Part shown: one piece after another, positions 41,117 through 52,387 of the stretch
Numbering within the stretch: the first letter of the stretch is position 1
Layout: every line of letters starts with the position of its first letter
NCBI GenBank assembly: GCA_025594325.1
Contig: JANHCV010000003.1
Location: 2,480,001 to 2,544,000, forward strand
Direction of reading: 5' to 3'
DNA length: 64,000 nt
From: Blastocladiella emersonii ATCC 22665
Taxonomy: Eukaryota; Blastocladiomycota; Blastocladiomycetes; Blastocladiales; Blastocladiaceae
The notes under the pieces: generated by a model
What the model was told of the DNA's origin: nothing
The model's database searches: none
The model's input: the letters and a program-made list of their open reading frames with translations, nothing else
Position numbers and translations under genes: made by a program

Positions 41117-44100
41117 ATGGCTGCCGACGACAAGCTCGCCGAAAAGGGCGTCGAGAAGCAGGAGTCGTCGTTCGTCGTCGACGCCGAGTTCGAGAAGATC
41201 GTCAACGACCTGGCCCCGACCACCGACGATGTCAACACCCCCTCGCTCACGTTCCGCGTGTGGGTTCTCGGCACCCTGTTCTGCGTGATCCTCGGCGGCA
41301 TCAACCAGCTCTTTGCTTTCCGCACCGTCTTCTTCTCGATCACCTCGTACGTGCCACCTCGTCCCGCTCGCGCTTGCAGCACCTCATGAAGCAAAAACTG
41401 ACCCCAAATCGCGCGGTTTTCGCTTCTCGCGTCTAGCTATGTCGCCGTCCTGCTCGCCTACCCGCTCGGTGTGCTCATGGCCAAGACCCTGCCCTCGATC
41501 AAGTTCAACCTGTTCGGCGTCGAGGTCGACACCAACCCCGGCCCGTTCTCGGTCAAGGAGCACGTCCTGATCGGCATCTTTGGCTCGACCGGCGCCGCCG
41601 GCATCTACGGTTCGGAGAACATTATTGTCCAGGAGATCTGTACGTTGCTCCCCTCGCTGCTCGCCGCTTGGCCGCGAATCAAGCTGACGCGCTCCCCCTC
41701 TCGCCCTCGCTCCTCCAGTCTACGACATGGACATTGGCGTCATCGGTGGTCTCGGCTTCCTCATCGGCACCTCGACGCTCGGCTTCGGTCTGTCCGGCAT
41801 CTGCCGTCGTTTCCTCATCCGCCCCTCGCACATGGTCTGGTACGCACACCTCTCCCGCTCCCCCTCGTCGCTCGCGCGCCCGTCGCGTGCTGGTGATCGG
41901 ACACGAGCTCTCGCGGTCACGCGTCCGTACTTGTTTTCGCGACGCGGTCGGCGATATCTCGGCCCCTGCTCGACCAAAGCTCACCAAACTTTGCCACCAC
42001 GCTCGTTATCATGCAGGCCTTCCGTGTTGCCCTCTATTGCCATGTACACGGCGTTCCACGACGTCAAGGTCGCCGCCGTCGACGAGGAGTACGACGCCAA
42101 GTCGATGTCGCGTCTGCGCTTCTTCCTGATCGCAGCCTTCGCCGCCTTCGCCTACTACATTCTCGGCCCCGGTCTCTTCACGCCCGCCATGGCCAACCTG
42201 TCGTTCCTCTGCTGGTTCGGTCCCCGCGACAACAAGCACGTCCAGATGCTCGGCTCCCCCGTCGCCGGCCTCGGCATCGGCTCGATCACCCTCGACTGGG
42301 CCAACATCAACTCCGGGTACGTTTTCTCACCTTTACACTCCTTCCTCTTGTCCTCGCCCACCGTCGGGCCTGATCTGGGCGCTCGGTGCCGAGCGGTCGC
42401 GCCTCGAGCCGACCCGGCGCGCCGGCGACCTTCGACCGGCCGCCCCTACTCCCCCACTGGCCCGATCACCCCCAAACTTCACCAGACGGTGCTCCTGGCC
42501 TCGCTCTACCACGGATATTAACCGCTCCTAAATCTAATAGGTGGATGAGTTACCCGTACTGGTCGAGCGTCAACCTGATCGCGTCCTACGTCCTCTTCAA
42601 CTGGGTTCTCTCCTCGATCTCCATCTCGGGCAACTGGTTCAACCTGCCCAAAACCAAGCTGATTTATAACAGTACCAAGCTTATCGATAATACCGGGAAG
42701 CAGACGGACGGTCGGAGTTTCGTGGACCCCGAGACGAGCGTCCTGATCCAGGAGAAGTACGACGAGCTCAAGCCCTTCAAGATGGCCGACTCGTTCGCCT
42801 GGTCGTACGGTGGTTCGATGGCCACGTTCACGGGCGCCATCTCGCACACGATCGTGTGGTTCGGCAAGGACATTGTCGGGCGTTTCCGCGAGGCCAAGAA
42901 CGACGAGGACAAGGACGACATCCACTGCCAGCTCATCGACAAGTACCCCGAGGTCCCCGACACGTGGTACTACGGGTTCTTCGTCATCACCACCATCATC
43001 TCGATTGCCGTTTGCGAGTTCACGCAGATTAAGATGAGCTGGTACTTCACCCTGCTCACGATCCTGCTGTCGGTCGTGGCCACCGTCCCGATCGCCGTCG
43101 TCCTCGCCACGTCGGGTATCGCCCTCTACATGAACGTCATCTCCGAGTACGTATATTTTCCCCCTCTTTTGCGCACGTTTGCGCACGTTTGCGCTCGTTC
43201 TGCTGGTGCTGGCGATCCGGTGCTGACCCTCGAGCCTCGCCCTCGCCCTCGCTCGCTCGCGCGTCCAGGTTCGTCATCGGCCTCATCTACCCGGGCCACC
43301 CCGTCGTCATGATGGCGTTCAAGTGCCTCGGTGTTACCGTGTCGTCGCAGTGCCTGACGCTGCTCTCGGACCTCAAAATCGGTCATTACATGAAGATCCC
43401 GCCTCGCCACGTCTTCATCGTGCAGATCTTTTCGCAACTGCTCGCTGTTTTCGTGTGCTATGGCACCATGCGGCTCTGGCTCTCAAACGAGGACCACCGC
43501 AAGTGGATTACCATGTTCGGTACCGACGAGCTCGCCCAGGACAAGGCCGGCCACAACTGGGGCGGTCAGTACCCCAACATCTAGTACGTGTTCTCGGTCC
43601 CCCCCCCCTCGACTCTCGCGACCTCTCTCGTGTCCCACAGCGTGCTTGGCACCTCTCTGGTCCTCGCAGACTGTGGCGAGCCCGCTCCACTATCCCGAAC
43701 TCGGATCGCTGACTCTCCCGCCTCCCCACTTCTAGCTACGCCGCCTCCCTCATCTGGGGCGCCATCGGCCCGATCCGCTTCTTCTATGAGTCGGTCTACG
43801 GTCCTCTGATTACCGGTGGCCTCATCCTCGGCTTCATTTTCCCGGTCGTCATGAAGGCCGGCCACATCTTCATCGGCGACGAGGTCATCCCGTGGCAGCT
43901 GATTTCGGCCCCGATCCTTTTCACTGTCTCCTCGTCGGGGGCAAACCAAGGCGTGGTGGTGTCCGGTTTCATCGTCGCGACGTTCTTCCAGTACTACATG
44001 TACCGCAAGCAGCAGCCGTGGTGGAAGAAGTACAACTACGTTCTCGCGACGGCGCTCGACGTCGGCACCGGTCTCGCCTCGCTCTTCATCACCCTCGTGC

Positions 44101-44207
44101 TCGGCAACGTCGACTTCACCGTCCCCTTCTGGGCCGGTAACCCCGATCTCGAGGAGGAGGGCAAGCTCGAGGTGTATGGCCGGTTCATGGACTGGTGCAA
44201 CTGCTAA
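41117..44207 (+). CDS. Oligopeptide transporter, OPT family
   Basis: Seven exons: 41117-41346, 41437-41639, 41719-41839, 42017-42316, 42541-43146, 43269-43583, 43736-44207; 748 residues with every junction in frame. OPT landmarks: NTPSLTFRVWVLGTLFCVI, INQLFAFR, NPGPFSVKEHVLI with an upstream KFNLFGVEVDTN, YGFGLSG-type region (STLGFGLSGICRRFLI), HMVWPSVLPSIAMYTAFHD, FTPAMANLSFLCWFG, FVIGLIYPGHPVVMMAFK, YAASLIWGAIGPIRFFY. There are about a dozen or more membrane segments. Members import tetra- to hexapeptides or glutathione-like compounds with protons at the plasma membrane. Introns 90-224 nt long occur here, longer than elsewhere in the window. A TATA box and a long upstream region suggest regulated, possibly strong expression. 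Confidence 0.93.
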
Positions 44208-44929
44208 GTTCGCGTTCTCCCTACCCTCGCTCCCCCCCCTTTCTCGCTCTCTTCCCCCGCCATTTTTGATACACGCGATACACGATACACGAGTTTTCTT
44301 CTCCTCTACGCACGGTCCCTTGATCCTCAGCAACTAACTCGTTCAAACTTGTCGCACCGCGCGCGTCTGACGCAGCGGGTGGTCGCGCTGAGCGAGTACT
44401 CTGTAAAGAATCAAACCGAACATAAAACAACACTCCTTGGAAGTCTATTCCCGCCTGACCCTGTATCGCGAAGCTCGGGCCGGCTCGGTGCTTGACCGGC
44501 CCCTCGCGTCGCGCCACTCGCAATGTGGCGCGGGGCTGAAACGCGGCCCGATCACCGCGTCCATCACAGTCGCTCGCCCCCGAGCGCGCCTCGACCGAGT
44601 CGGAATCGAACTGTCAAGGACACTGATCTAATCGACCTGCGTAAGCGGCACGCGAGTTCTGCTCGCAGCAGGGCTCGGTCCCGCTTGCTGCGCTCGTCCC
44701 GTGCCCCGTTCTCCAAGCGAGCCGCAAGAACATGCGGCACCGTGGCATCTTGTTCGCGTCGCAGTTCGTGTCGCCCGCCGGCGCGCTTCTGACGCGGGCC
44801 GCGGCCATGATCACGCAGGGCGCCACAAGCCGCAGCTGCCCACCCGAGGCCCATCACTCACAGCCTCCGGCGAGCTCCGTTTGAACGCCGGCGCGGGCGC
44901 GCTGGCGTGCACGCGGCCAGCCGCTCGCA
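44208..44929. other. Intergenic DNA 3' of OPT gene
   Basis: No gene supported; the end may belong to the adjoining LINE remnant. Confidence 0.4.
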
Positions 44930-45665
44930 GCCGCGTCCGCTCACCGCGATGCCAAGCTCACCCTCACGCTCGACAACAAGGGCGTCGTCGACTCGGCCGT
45001 GTCCTAGGGTGCGGATTCGCGCAACGTGCTCGCTCGAGTGGTCCGTGCTCCGCTGAATTACAGTATCGTGGCCCGTGAGCTCCAGGTCAACATCGAGTGG
45101 GTTCGCGGCCACGCTGGGAACTCGGGCAACGAGGATGCCGGCGTGCTTACCAACGAGTATGCCGCCGTGCATCTACCGCTTGGAGTCGCGGCCGCCGTCC
45201 GTGTGGACCTGGACATGCTCTTCACGGCGGGCTGGCGCGGCTGCGACCTCAGCTCGGACCCGCGACGCGCTCTCCGCCACTTACACGGTGCGCGACACGA
45301 CTCACTGCTCGCTTTGACCGCGGCCGCCGGCGTCGCGCCCGCGCCCGCGCCCATCGACGTCCCGGCCCTCGCTACCGCGTTTTAGGGTGGCCCACGCCGA
45401 GCCTGCCCGAGCGAATCCTTCACTGCAAACTCGCTCCTAAACTTTCATCTTCACGCAATCGCGGGTCATCTGCCGGCCCGCACCCGTCTGCACCTGTTCT
45501 GGCCGCACCGCTACAAGTCGCCGAACTGCATCAAGTTTTGTGTGGAGGCCGCCAAGAGCAGGAGCGTGCGTTTGCGTGCCTCATTTCGCGCGCACTCGTC
45601 CCTGCAGCGCTCGACGACGACGCTGCCCGCATCGGCAACGCCCTGGTGGATTCGTCGCGTGGCTA
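44930..45665 (+). pseudogene. LINE-type retrotransposon remnant: RNase H domain and C-terminal region
   Basis: The frame reads KLTLTLDNKGVVDSAVS, a stop (TAG 45005-45007), then NVLARVVRAPLNYSIVAREL and IEWVRGHAGNSGNEDAG. This is an RNase H pattern with the W-V-R-G-H-x-G-N-x-G-N-E motif. After a stop near 45385, a different frame gives HAIAGHLPARTRLHLFWPHR and YKSPNCIKFCVEAAKS, as in LINE C-termini after RNase H. The catalytic history is clear but the copy is dead. No reverse transcriptase is seen upstream, in keeping with 5' truncation of LINE insertions. Confidence 0.65.
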
Positions 45666-46130
45666 ATGCAGTTGTACGGCCACCTGCGCCAGCAAATTGA
45701 CCCGCGTCTCGCGCTCCCCGGCACGACGACCAAGCAGATGTACAACCACCTTTGTAGGTTCCCGGAACCGCGCCTCGCGCTTCCTGCTACGACGACCATC
45801 GCCTCGAGCGCCGTGCGGGAGCGTGCTTGGCGTCCGCGCTGCAACGCCATCGCTGATGTCGCGCCGGTAACTCATGGCGGTGCCCCGTCGTAACCTAACG
45901 GGAGCGAGCAGCTGCACCGCCCTCAGCTGACGCGCGCATCGCGCACGGCGATGAGCTGTGCTACGACGCGCCGCTGCGACGCGCTGTGCTGTGACACGCT
46001 GTGCTGCGTCGCGTCGCTCTCCGACCTCAGTATCAAATACTGTTGGAGTGACGCAAAGGACTCGTCCAACGGGAGCCTACGCACGGCTCAAACGGAAGCG
46101 CCCGCGCACGGCGCAAGCGCCCAACGCGGC
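45666..46130. other. Non-coding gap
   Basis: Nothing supported. A CTGTGCTG-rich stretch lies at 45955-46015. Confidence 0.4.
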
Positions 46131-46132
46131 GC

Positions 46133-46174
46133 GGGCTTTAGCCCTCGTTTGGAAGCCAATCGCGAAGCGTTTAG
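46133..46174 (+). repeat. Second copy of the paired-hairpin element
   Basis: GGGCTTTAGCCCTCG and CGCGAAGCGT-TTAGGTGG at the same spacing as 30143-30188. The final CTAG is TTAG here. Confidence 0.55.
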
Positions 46175-46264
46175 GTGGCTGAAGCATAATCAAATAAAGC
46201 AGAGGAGTGTGGTGCCATATCATATCATTGGAACTCGCGACGAGTGAAAACTGATCGCAACTGA

Positions 46265-46570
46265 TCACGGCACGTGGGTGGCGCAGCGCGTCGCGACGCG
46301 TCGCGAGAGACGGCGAAGGTGGAGTAGAGATGAAATTATACTCGCCCACTTGTCGAGAGCACCAACGTGACCGTGTGCCGTCGCGCCAGCAAGAGTCAGG
46401 CGCGACGCGTGCGTCATGAGGGCACGGTCGATGTGCGGGGCCATGGCACGCGGCAAGACGCGCGCGTACTGCAAGATCCCCGCTGTGTCCTCCGGGTCGT
46501 CGTGCTGCGCGATCGCGTGGACCAAGATGCACTGGAGGATCTCGGGGACGTGCATAGCCCCGAGAGTCAT
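46265..46570 (-). pseudogene. LRR family copy 2: N-terminal fragment only
   Basis: Starts MTLGAMHVPEILQCIL and continues AIAQHDDPEDTAGILQYARV, LPRAMAPHIDRALMTHAS and GATAHGHVGALDKWAS, all matching copies 1 and 3. Homology then ends abruptly and the frame runs on for 24 unrelated residues. All leucine-rich repeats are missing. The shared upstream element lies 137 nt before the ATG, so the duplicated unit included the promoter. Confidence 0.75.
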
Positions 46571-46707
46571 ATTGCATGAAGTTTGCACTGCGCCCGGTGA
46601 CGAGGGTTGGTGGTGCATCGTCGTCCGCGGGAGCGAGCCCTTGCTCCAGCGGCGATCGCGCTGAAACCGACACGCGTCACCGACACCGCGCGCGTCGCTC
46701 ATCACCT

Positions 46708-46722
46708 GATAGATCGACGCGT
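46708..46722 (-). promoter_or_regulatory. Conserved upstream element of LRR copy 2
   Basis: ACGCGTCGATCTATC on the minus strand, 137 nt upstream of the fragment's ATG. Confidence 0.5.
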
Positions 46723-46780
46723 TCCCTTCCTGTTTCAAGTCTTTCGAACGCTCATGTACGCGAAATGATATCTATATCAA

Positions 46781-49700
46781 CTACTCGTCATGCTCCGCGA
46801 CGAGCCCCGACTGCTTGGCGAGGCTGTAGAACCGCGACTCGGGCTGGCGGATCAGTTCTCTTGGCGAGCCGCGCTCGACGATGCGGCCGTGATCGAGGTA
46901 CAGCACGGTGTCGTAGTCGAGCACGGTCCCGATTCGGTGCGCGATGCAGATCACGGTGCAGTCGCGGAACTGCTCGCGGATCGTCGCCTGCACCAGCGCG
47001 TCGGTCGTGTGGTCCGTGTTCGCCGTGCTCTCGTCCAGGATCTACACATGAACACGAGTCAGTTGTGGTCACGCGAGAGTGAGGTGAGATGAGAGGGGGA
47101 AACGCACCAGGATGCGCGACTTGCGGATCACGGCGCGGGCGAGGCACAGCAGCTGCGCCTGGCCGACGCTGAGCGCGCCCTTGGCCGGCTCGTCGAGGCC
47201 GCGCGGCAGCGACCGGACGTGGTCGGCGAGGTGCACCGCCTCGAGCGCGCGCCAGATCTCGGCGTCGGACGTGGCGCCGTACGGGTCGACGTTGGCGCGG
47301 ACTGACCCGACCGAATCGTCGCACACGTCTTGCTCGTCACCACCGCCGAAAATGAACGCGTCCTGCGGCAGGATCGTGACGCGCGAGCGGAGCACGTCGA
47401 GCGGGACCGCGGCAATGTCGACGCCGTCAATACGGATCGACCCCGCCGCTGCCTCGAACCCGCGCAGCAGGGCCAAAACCGTCGACGACTTGCCCGACCC
47501 CGTACGGCCCACGAGGCACACCTTCTCGCCGGGCGCGACGCTGAGGTCGAGATCCGACAGGACGAGCGGCAGCTCGGGGCGGTACCGCGCGGCGTAGCCC
47601 GTGAACTCGACGCGGCCGTCGGCGGGCCACAACGCGTCGACTGCGGCGGCCGAGTTGTTCACGGCCTCGTTCTCCTCGAGGGGCAGGTCGAGGTACTCCT
47701 GGATACGCTCGATGGCGACGAGCTCCTGCTCCAGGTCGCACACCTCGTCGATGAGCTCGTCCATCATCCACGCCATGTCCTGCGCCTGAGTCAGGCCGAG
47801 CCCGATCAGCACGACGCCCTGCCCGGGGAACATGACCATGAGGAACGTGGCCGCGAACAGGACGGCGAACGAGATGAGCTTGAGGCCCGACTTGAGCCAC
47901 TGGTGCACGGCGACGTGCGCGAGGTGCGCGCGGAGGTACGTGTTGATGCGGGCGTGCGCGATGCCGAGGTACCGCGCCGACTGCCCGTGCGCGCGGATCG
48001 TTGACAGCCCGTCGAGCGTGTCGCTGAACACCTGGTACATGGGCGACATGGAGATGTTCTCGAGCCGGCGCAGCTCGCGCCCGACGCGGATGAACCGCGA
48101 CGCGTAGTAGTAGAAGCCGAGGGACAGCGGCAGCAGCACGACGAGGACCTGCGGCGCGGCGAGGGACACGGTGACGAGGGCCACGACGAGGATCAGCGAG
48201 TTGTAGATGACGCGGAACGCCGAGTTCGGGACCCCCGTGGCCGTGGCCGTCACGTCGCGTGCGAACCGGTTCATAATGCGACCTACGGGGCAGGCGTCGA
48301 GCGTCAGTATCAGGTCATTAGCTCGCGACAGCGAAATTGCGCGCACCAGACGGAGCCGTGTCGAAGAAGGCGAGCGGGAGGCGCAGGACGTGCCGCGTCA
48401 GGCGGTCCGAGATGGTGAAGGCCGAGCGCACGACGATGATCCCGAACGTCCAGTAGGCCGAGCCAAGAAACATGGCGATGCAGCCGTTGAGCGCCACGAG
48501 GACGCCGAAGAAGCTCGCTGCGTTGCCGCTCGAGCCCGTCGGGTTGGACGAGTTCTCGCTGCCCCACTGCCCCGCCCAGTACATGGCGAACGCTTCGCTC
48601 GCGAGCCAGAGCGTGACCAGGACGACGAGGCCCAGCGCGCGGAACGGGCCGACGTACGTGAGGTACTGGTGGTACACAGCCCACCCGACGGCGCCGCGCT
48701 TCATCGTCTCCTCGTCCTCGTCGGACTCATCGGCGGTGGAACCGTGGAACGCCGACGCGACCGGCCGAAGTGGGGGTGCAGCGGTCGGCTTGTCGGGTAG
48801 CAGCGCCGTGATGCTCGACACGGACAACGTCGGCGACGGCGGCACGTCGCCATCGGCGACGGCGCTGTGCGAGGGTGAGGGGACAACGAGGGAAAGCTCA
48901 GGAACAGGCGGAGCAGGTTCGGGAGGGGGAGCTGGTGCGTCGACGCGCTTGGCCTGGTACTCGCGCACCATGGCCGCGAACGCGCCGCCCTCGATCGCCA
49001 TGATCTTGGCGGGCGGGCCCTGCTCGACGATCGTGCCGCGGCTGCACACCACGACGTGGTCGGCGCGGTGGACGTGGTGCAGCGCGTGAGTCACCAGGAC
49101 GCGCGTCGTGTCCCTGAGCACGCCCTCGATCAGGTGCTCGAACAGGTGGTGGTCGACGTGCACATCGACCGATCCCAAAATGTCGTCGAGCAGGGCGCAT
49201 GGGTTCTCGTCACCTGCGTCGCCCGAGTTGGTGGCGGCGGTAGGGACGACGCACGCGTACGCGGCGCGCGCACACGCGAGGCGCACCTGCTGGCCCTTGG
49301 ACAGCGTGAGCCCGCGCTCGCCGATGAGCGTGCGGTCGCCGAGGGGCATGGCGGCGAGGTCGCGGTCGAGCGCGCACGCGTGGACCACGCGCGCGTACTG
49401 GTCGGCGTCGAACGCGAGACCAAAGGTCACGTTGTTGCGGATCGTGTCGTTGAGGATCCACGGGCGCTGCGACACGTACGACGCGCGGCCGCCAACGCCG
49501 ACGGTGCCCGAGACGAGCGGGATGTCGCCGAGGAGCGCCGACAGCAGCGACGACTTGGAGCTCCCGACCGAGCCGACGACCATGACGAGCGAGCCCGGGG
49601 CGATGTCGAGGTTGATGTCATGCAGCGTCGGTTCAGTCGAAGCGGCGGTCTCCTCGTCGCCGTCACCGCGCGACGCCCACTTGAAGGTGCCGCCTCGGAC

Positions 49701-51563
49701 GCGGATCGCGCCGCGCTCGGGCAGCTGCTCGACATACTCGTCGCGGTCAGGCGCGGCGAGGAACGCCGACAGCCGCTTGTACGCGGTAGCGGCCGAGATG
49801 AGCGGCTTGAGCGACCAGACGAAGCCAAAGAGCGAGTTTTTGACGTAGGCGACCGAGCTGAGCGTGACGAACACGAGCTCGACCGTGAGGGGACGGTCGC
49901 CCGAGCCGAGAGCGTAGGTGGCGAACATGGCGAGCGACGCGAGCGGCGGGACGCAGAAGAAGAGCGTGTGGAGGCCGGCCTCGACGTTCTGGAGGCGGCG
50001 CTGCTGGTCGAGCTCGCGTACACGGTGCCCCATAATGCGCTCGCGGAGGAGCTCGGTCCAGCCGCTGAGCTTGACCGTCTTGATGCCCAGCACGGCCTCG
50101 CGCGTGGCGGCGACGCGGCGGTCCATGCACTCCATCTTGGCGTCGGTGATGGGCAGGAGAACACGGCCGATGAGGTAGTTGGTGGGGATGAAGGCGACGA
50201 GGACGCCGATGCCGACAAACGCGACGGGGCCGACCGTGTACCAGAGCCAGGAGAAGCTGATGAGCAGCGTGGTGATGTGGAACGGGTAGGCGACGGCGGC
50301 CTTAAGCCCGACGCTCAGCGCGTCGGCGTCCGTCTCCATGTGGTTGAGCACGGCGGCCTGGTCGTCGTCGGTCTGCACGGGCGCGCGCAGCGACTTGGCG
50401 TACACGAGCGCCATGGCGACGGCCTTGAGCCGGTGCTGGGCGTACTCGGCGAAGGCGGTCGCGTTGCTGCCCATGAGCTCCGAGATGGCGAAAGTGACGA
50501 GGTAGGCCGTGGCGAGGAGGATGCCGCGCTGGATCTGCTCGTCGCGCGGGAGGGCCTCGGACACGGTGCGGAGCAGCTCGCGGAGCAGCCACGGCGAGGC
50601 GGCGGGGACGAGCGAGTTCCCGACGTGCATCGCGGCGATGCCGAGCCACGACCAGCCGAACGTCGACAGGAGATTGCCGAGGAGCAAGGCATGTGGACGA
50701 GCAGCTCGGGCGGCGCGGACTCGAGCAACCCCGTACTCGACCTGGTCGCGCCCCGGGGGCTCCCACAGGTCCGAGAGCTCGAGGAACTTGGTACCGCCGA
50801 GACGGGCGAGCGAGCCGGCCCACAGGTAGAGCGTGCGGCTGAGAAGCGTCGAGGCGAGCTCCGGCGGGTACTAGACATGTGGTGTAAGTCAGTTTCGAGT
50901 TCGACTCGTCAAATGATCGATGACGGTAGCGTACGTTGTGTTCAGTGACATACTCGCGGCCGCGGACCGACAGCGACTCGAGGACGAAGAGCGACAGCGA
51001 CCCAACGAGGCAGAAGGCGGTCCAGGTGGAAGGGAGGGAAGCGAGAGCGAGCGAGCGCAGCAACAACGCCGAGGCAGCACTGTCGAACAGGTAGAGCCAC
51101 GTCAGGACGGTGGACGGCTGCGTCGACTTGTAGGACTCGGCGCGGTGCGTGGCCGCAGCAGCGAGGTAGGCGGCAGCGCGCAGAGCAACCGACAGCGCGG
51201 ATGCATCCGACGTCGGGTCGATCACGAGGTGGAGCAGCGAGAGGGCGGCCACGCCGAGGGCGAGCGCCGACTTGAGTACGAGAAGGCGATTCCACCCCGC
51301 CGTGTTGGCGAGCACTGCGGCGCGGGGTGGCAGAGCGAGTCGAGTGCGGAGGTACGCGAGCCGGCCGGCGATCGCGACGAGGTGCACGACGAGAAGGACG
51401 GGCTGGATCAAGCTACGGCGAGTGCGAGGATGTTGCGTCAGTCGAGCGCCTTCGATGCACCGTTGATGACGGGGGCGTACCCGTACTGCAAGCACAACGG
51501 CAAGTCGAGGACGTCGCGCGCCGTGCCGCTCGGGTCGTTGGCGGGGCAGAAGTAGCCGAGCAT
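46781..51563 (-). CDS. ABC transporter, ABCC/MRP family
   Basis: Five exons: 51563-51481, 51412-50935, 50870-48347, 48282-47108, 47041-46781; 1506 residues. The N-terminus has extra membrane segments (TMD0: LIQPVLLVVHLVAIAGRLAY and following), then YPPELASTLLSRTLYLWAG, the MRP entry to TMD1. NBD1 has Walker A GSVGSSKSS, signature LSKGQQVR and Walker B CALLDDILGSVD. NBD2 has GRTGSGKSS, LSVGQAQL and LILDESTANTD, with AHRIGTVLDYD after it. MRPs export glutathione conjugates and other organic anions at the vacuole or plasma membrane. NBD1 departs from consensus (GxGK read as SSK; LSGGQ read as LSKGQ), so it may bind ATP without efficient hydrolysis. The last intron separates Walker B from the signature. 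Confidence 0.93.
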
Positions 51564-52387
51564 CGCTGCGGGTCAGTCGAGACGGGCTCCCGAACATGGT
51601 CAGGCCGGGACTCGCCGTCTATTTGAAGATCCCTGCACTCGGCTGCTCCAGTTCCCATCCACACGAGAGAGAGCCGCTGAGACGGTTGAGTCAAGTGCCA
51701 CCCGATCGGGCGAGAGCGCGGCCAAGGCGCGCCGCGCAGAGTGCTCGCGAGCTCGCAACGGTTCGGCCGATGAGCCGCGGCCTGAGCCGCGACCCGACCG
51801 AGGCCGGGTTGACGCATTGCATTGGGTCTCCATGAGAATTCATGTCCCGCGGCGTGGGAACGTGGGGAGTGCGGAGAGCGGGCGGTGCGGTTGAGTCGAC
51901 TGCAGCGGGGTGGCGCTGTTGCTGCGCACCGTGAGACGCGACGCGTCCTCGCGCCGACATGTGATGTCTCGCACCGCCCTGCTCGCTCTTGCCCGCGATG
52001 ATGTCTGCGACGACGCGACGACGACGGCGGCCGCGGGCGGAAATTTTGCTCCTCACCGGGCCGGCCACGCGACGTCGCGCGCGACGCCCCCGTTTCCCCG
52101 CTGCAGACCTTTCCCCGCCCGCGCCGCCACCGCCGCTCCCGCCATGCTCGCCGCCTCGACGTACCCGCTGCCGAGCGGGACCCGTGGGCCCGCTGCCGCC
52201 TTCGAGCAAGTGCGAGACGGCAAGACCGTCGCCGTCATGGCCAGGGCCCCACGGGCGCGTCGCCCGCCGCTCGCCCTCTCTATCGCTGGCGACCCTCCCT
52301 CGCTGCCGGCGTTGAAGTTTGACGTTAAAGCTCTTCGTCGAGGTGCCACCTTGCAGTGCTTGAGCTCGCCTCGCAACACTTGATGCA
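51564..52387. other. Divergent intergenic region between ABCC and lipid kinase
   Basis: 824 bp without a supported gene. GACGCG-rich near 51935-51960 (GTGAGACGCGACGCGTCC), which includes an ACGCGT box. Confidence 0.5.

Noticed and set aside
49056-50948. 630-residue plus-strand open frame
   Set aside because: Shadow of the ABCC gene on the opposite strand.
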